Assembly (NCBI GenBank): GCA_003489485.1
Contig: DNMB01000100.1
Location: forward strand, 1 to 6,365
DNA from: Chitinophagaceae bacterium
Lineage (GTDB): Bacteria; Bacteroidota; Bacteroidia; Chitinophagales; Chitinophagaceae
Direction of reading: 5' to 3'
Length of the DNA: 6,365 nucleotides
Shown here: positions 6,162-6,365 of the stretch, in pieces
How positions within the stretch are numbered: position 1 is the first letter of the stretch
How the letters are laid out: each line of letters begins with the position of its first letter
Translations under genes and position numbers: made by a program
The notes under the pieces: generated by a model
Database searches by the model: none
The model's input: the letters and a program-made list of their open reading frames with translations, nothing else
What the model was told of the DNA's origin: nothing

Positions 6162-6365
6162 TTAAAGATTTCCTTTTTTTAATTCAGCTACGGCAAAGTC
6201 AGCTGCCCGCGCCGTCATGGCCATGTAGGTCAGTGATGGGTTTACACATGAGGCACTGGTCATACAGGCTCCGTCGGTCACAAATACATTTTTACAATCC
6301 CATACCTGGTTGTTGCCATTCAATACCGAGGTCTTGGGATCTCTCCCCATGCGAGCCGTTCCCAT
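6162..6365 (-). CDS. GMC family oxidoreductase, C-terminal fragment (5' end beyond window)
   Basis: FAD-dependent glucose-methanol-choline oxidoreductase, the likely catalytic subunit paired with the downstream subunit 3. Only the last 67 codons lie in the window. They show the C-terminal GMC domain: GTARMGRDP at 2-10 of the fragment, a VFVTDGAC strand where the protein meets FAD, and [17 protein letters not shown], in which N42 of the fragment sits at the second catalytic position (His559 of glucose oxidase, Asn510 of choline oxidase). The first catalytic histidine normally stands just before the GTxRMG block and falls outside the window. The Met at the very edge is internal, not a start, because the family is about 500-570 residues long and the frame is open at the edge. 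The CVNPSLT form is what I expect of sugar or glycoside dehydrogenases in Bacteroidota 3-keto-glycoside clusters. The substrate cannot be read from this piece. Confidence 0.93.
   Translation of the reverse strand: MGTARMGRDPKTSVLNGNNQVWDCKNVFVTDGACMTSASCVNPSLTYMAMTARAADFAVAELKKGNL

Noticed and set aside
6363..6365. Met codon at the right edge as start of a 67-residue protein
   Set aside because: The residues are the C-terminal block of a GMC oxidoreductase; the Met is internal and the frame continues past the edge.
1..6365. Search for CRISPR arrays, tRNA or rRNA genes, insertion sequences and defence or phage genes
   Set aside because: Coding density is near total with known metabolic families; no repeat arrays, terminal inverted repeats, transposase motifs or RNA gene signatures were seen.

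Overview
The window looks like chromosomal DNA of a Bacteroidota bacterium, most plausibly a Chitinophagaceae-like soil or water glycan degrader. The evidence is the set of families (secreted GH20 hexosaminidase, Tat-exported glycosylasparaginase, GMC oxidoreductase with a gluconate-2-dehydrogenase-subunit-3 partner, Tat-tagged TIM-barrel isomerase/epimerase), the absence of Shine-Dalgarno sequences before all six visible start codons, and TAnnTTTA boxes resembling the Bacteroidota -7 element. The genus is not determinable by eye.

Layout. Seven genes fill almost the whole window. Positions 1-1970 (minus) hold a GH20 beta-N-acetylhexosaminidase whose 3' end is cut by the left edge. It is preceded, 19 bases upstream on the same strand, by a pirin gene (1990-2862). 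An 82-base divergent intergenic region (2863-2944) separates pirin from a plus-strand pair: an N4-(beta-N-acetylglucosaminyl)-L-asparaginase (2945-3964) and cutC (3961-4716), which overlap by ATGA. cutC runs tail-to-tail, with a 15-base overlap, into a minus-strand operon read from the right edge: GMC oxidoreductase C-terminus (6162-6365, cut by the edge), gluconate 2-dehydrogenase subunit 3-like lipoprotein (5584-6150) and sugar isomerase/epimerase (4702-5568). Gaps in this operon are 11 and 15 bases.

How the genes fit together. The left and middle parts suggest breakdown of GlcNAc-containing glycans outside the cytoplasm: the hexosaminidase trims terminal GlcNAc, and the asparaginase cuts the last GlcNAc-Asn link of N-glycans. 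CutC, translationally coupled to the asparaginase, may serve this pathway rather than copper. The right part resembles the bacterial 3-keto-glycoside route, in which a membrane-linked GMC dehydrogenase oxidises a sugar or glycoside and a TIM-barrel enzyme processes the keto-sugar. The common theme is periplasmic carbohydrate processing, with three Tat-type leaders and one Sec-type leader.

No RNA genes, CRISPR arrays, insertion sequences or phage genes were seen. The novelty is modest and lies in gene pairings and start-site architecture rather than in an unknown machine.
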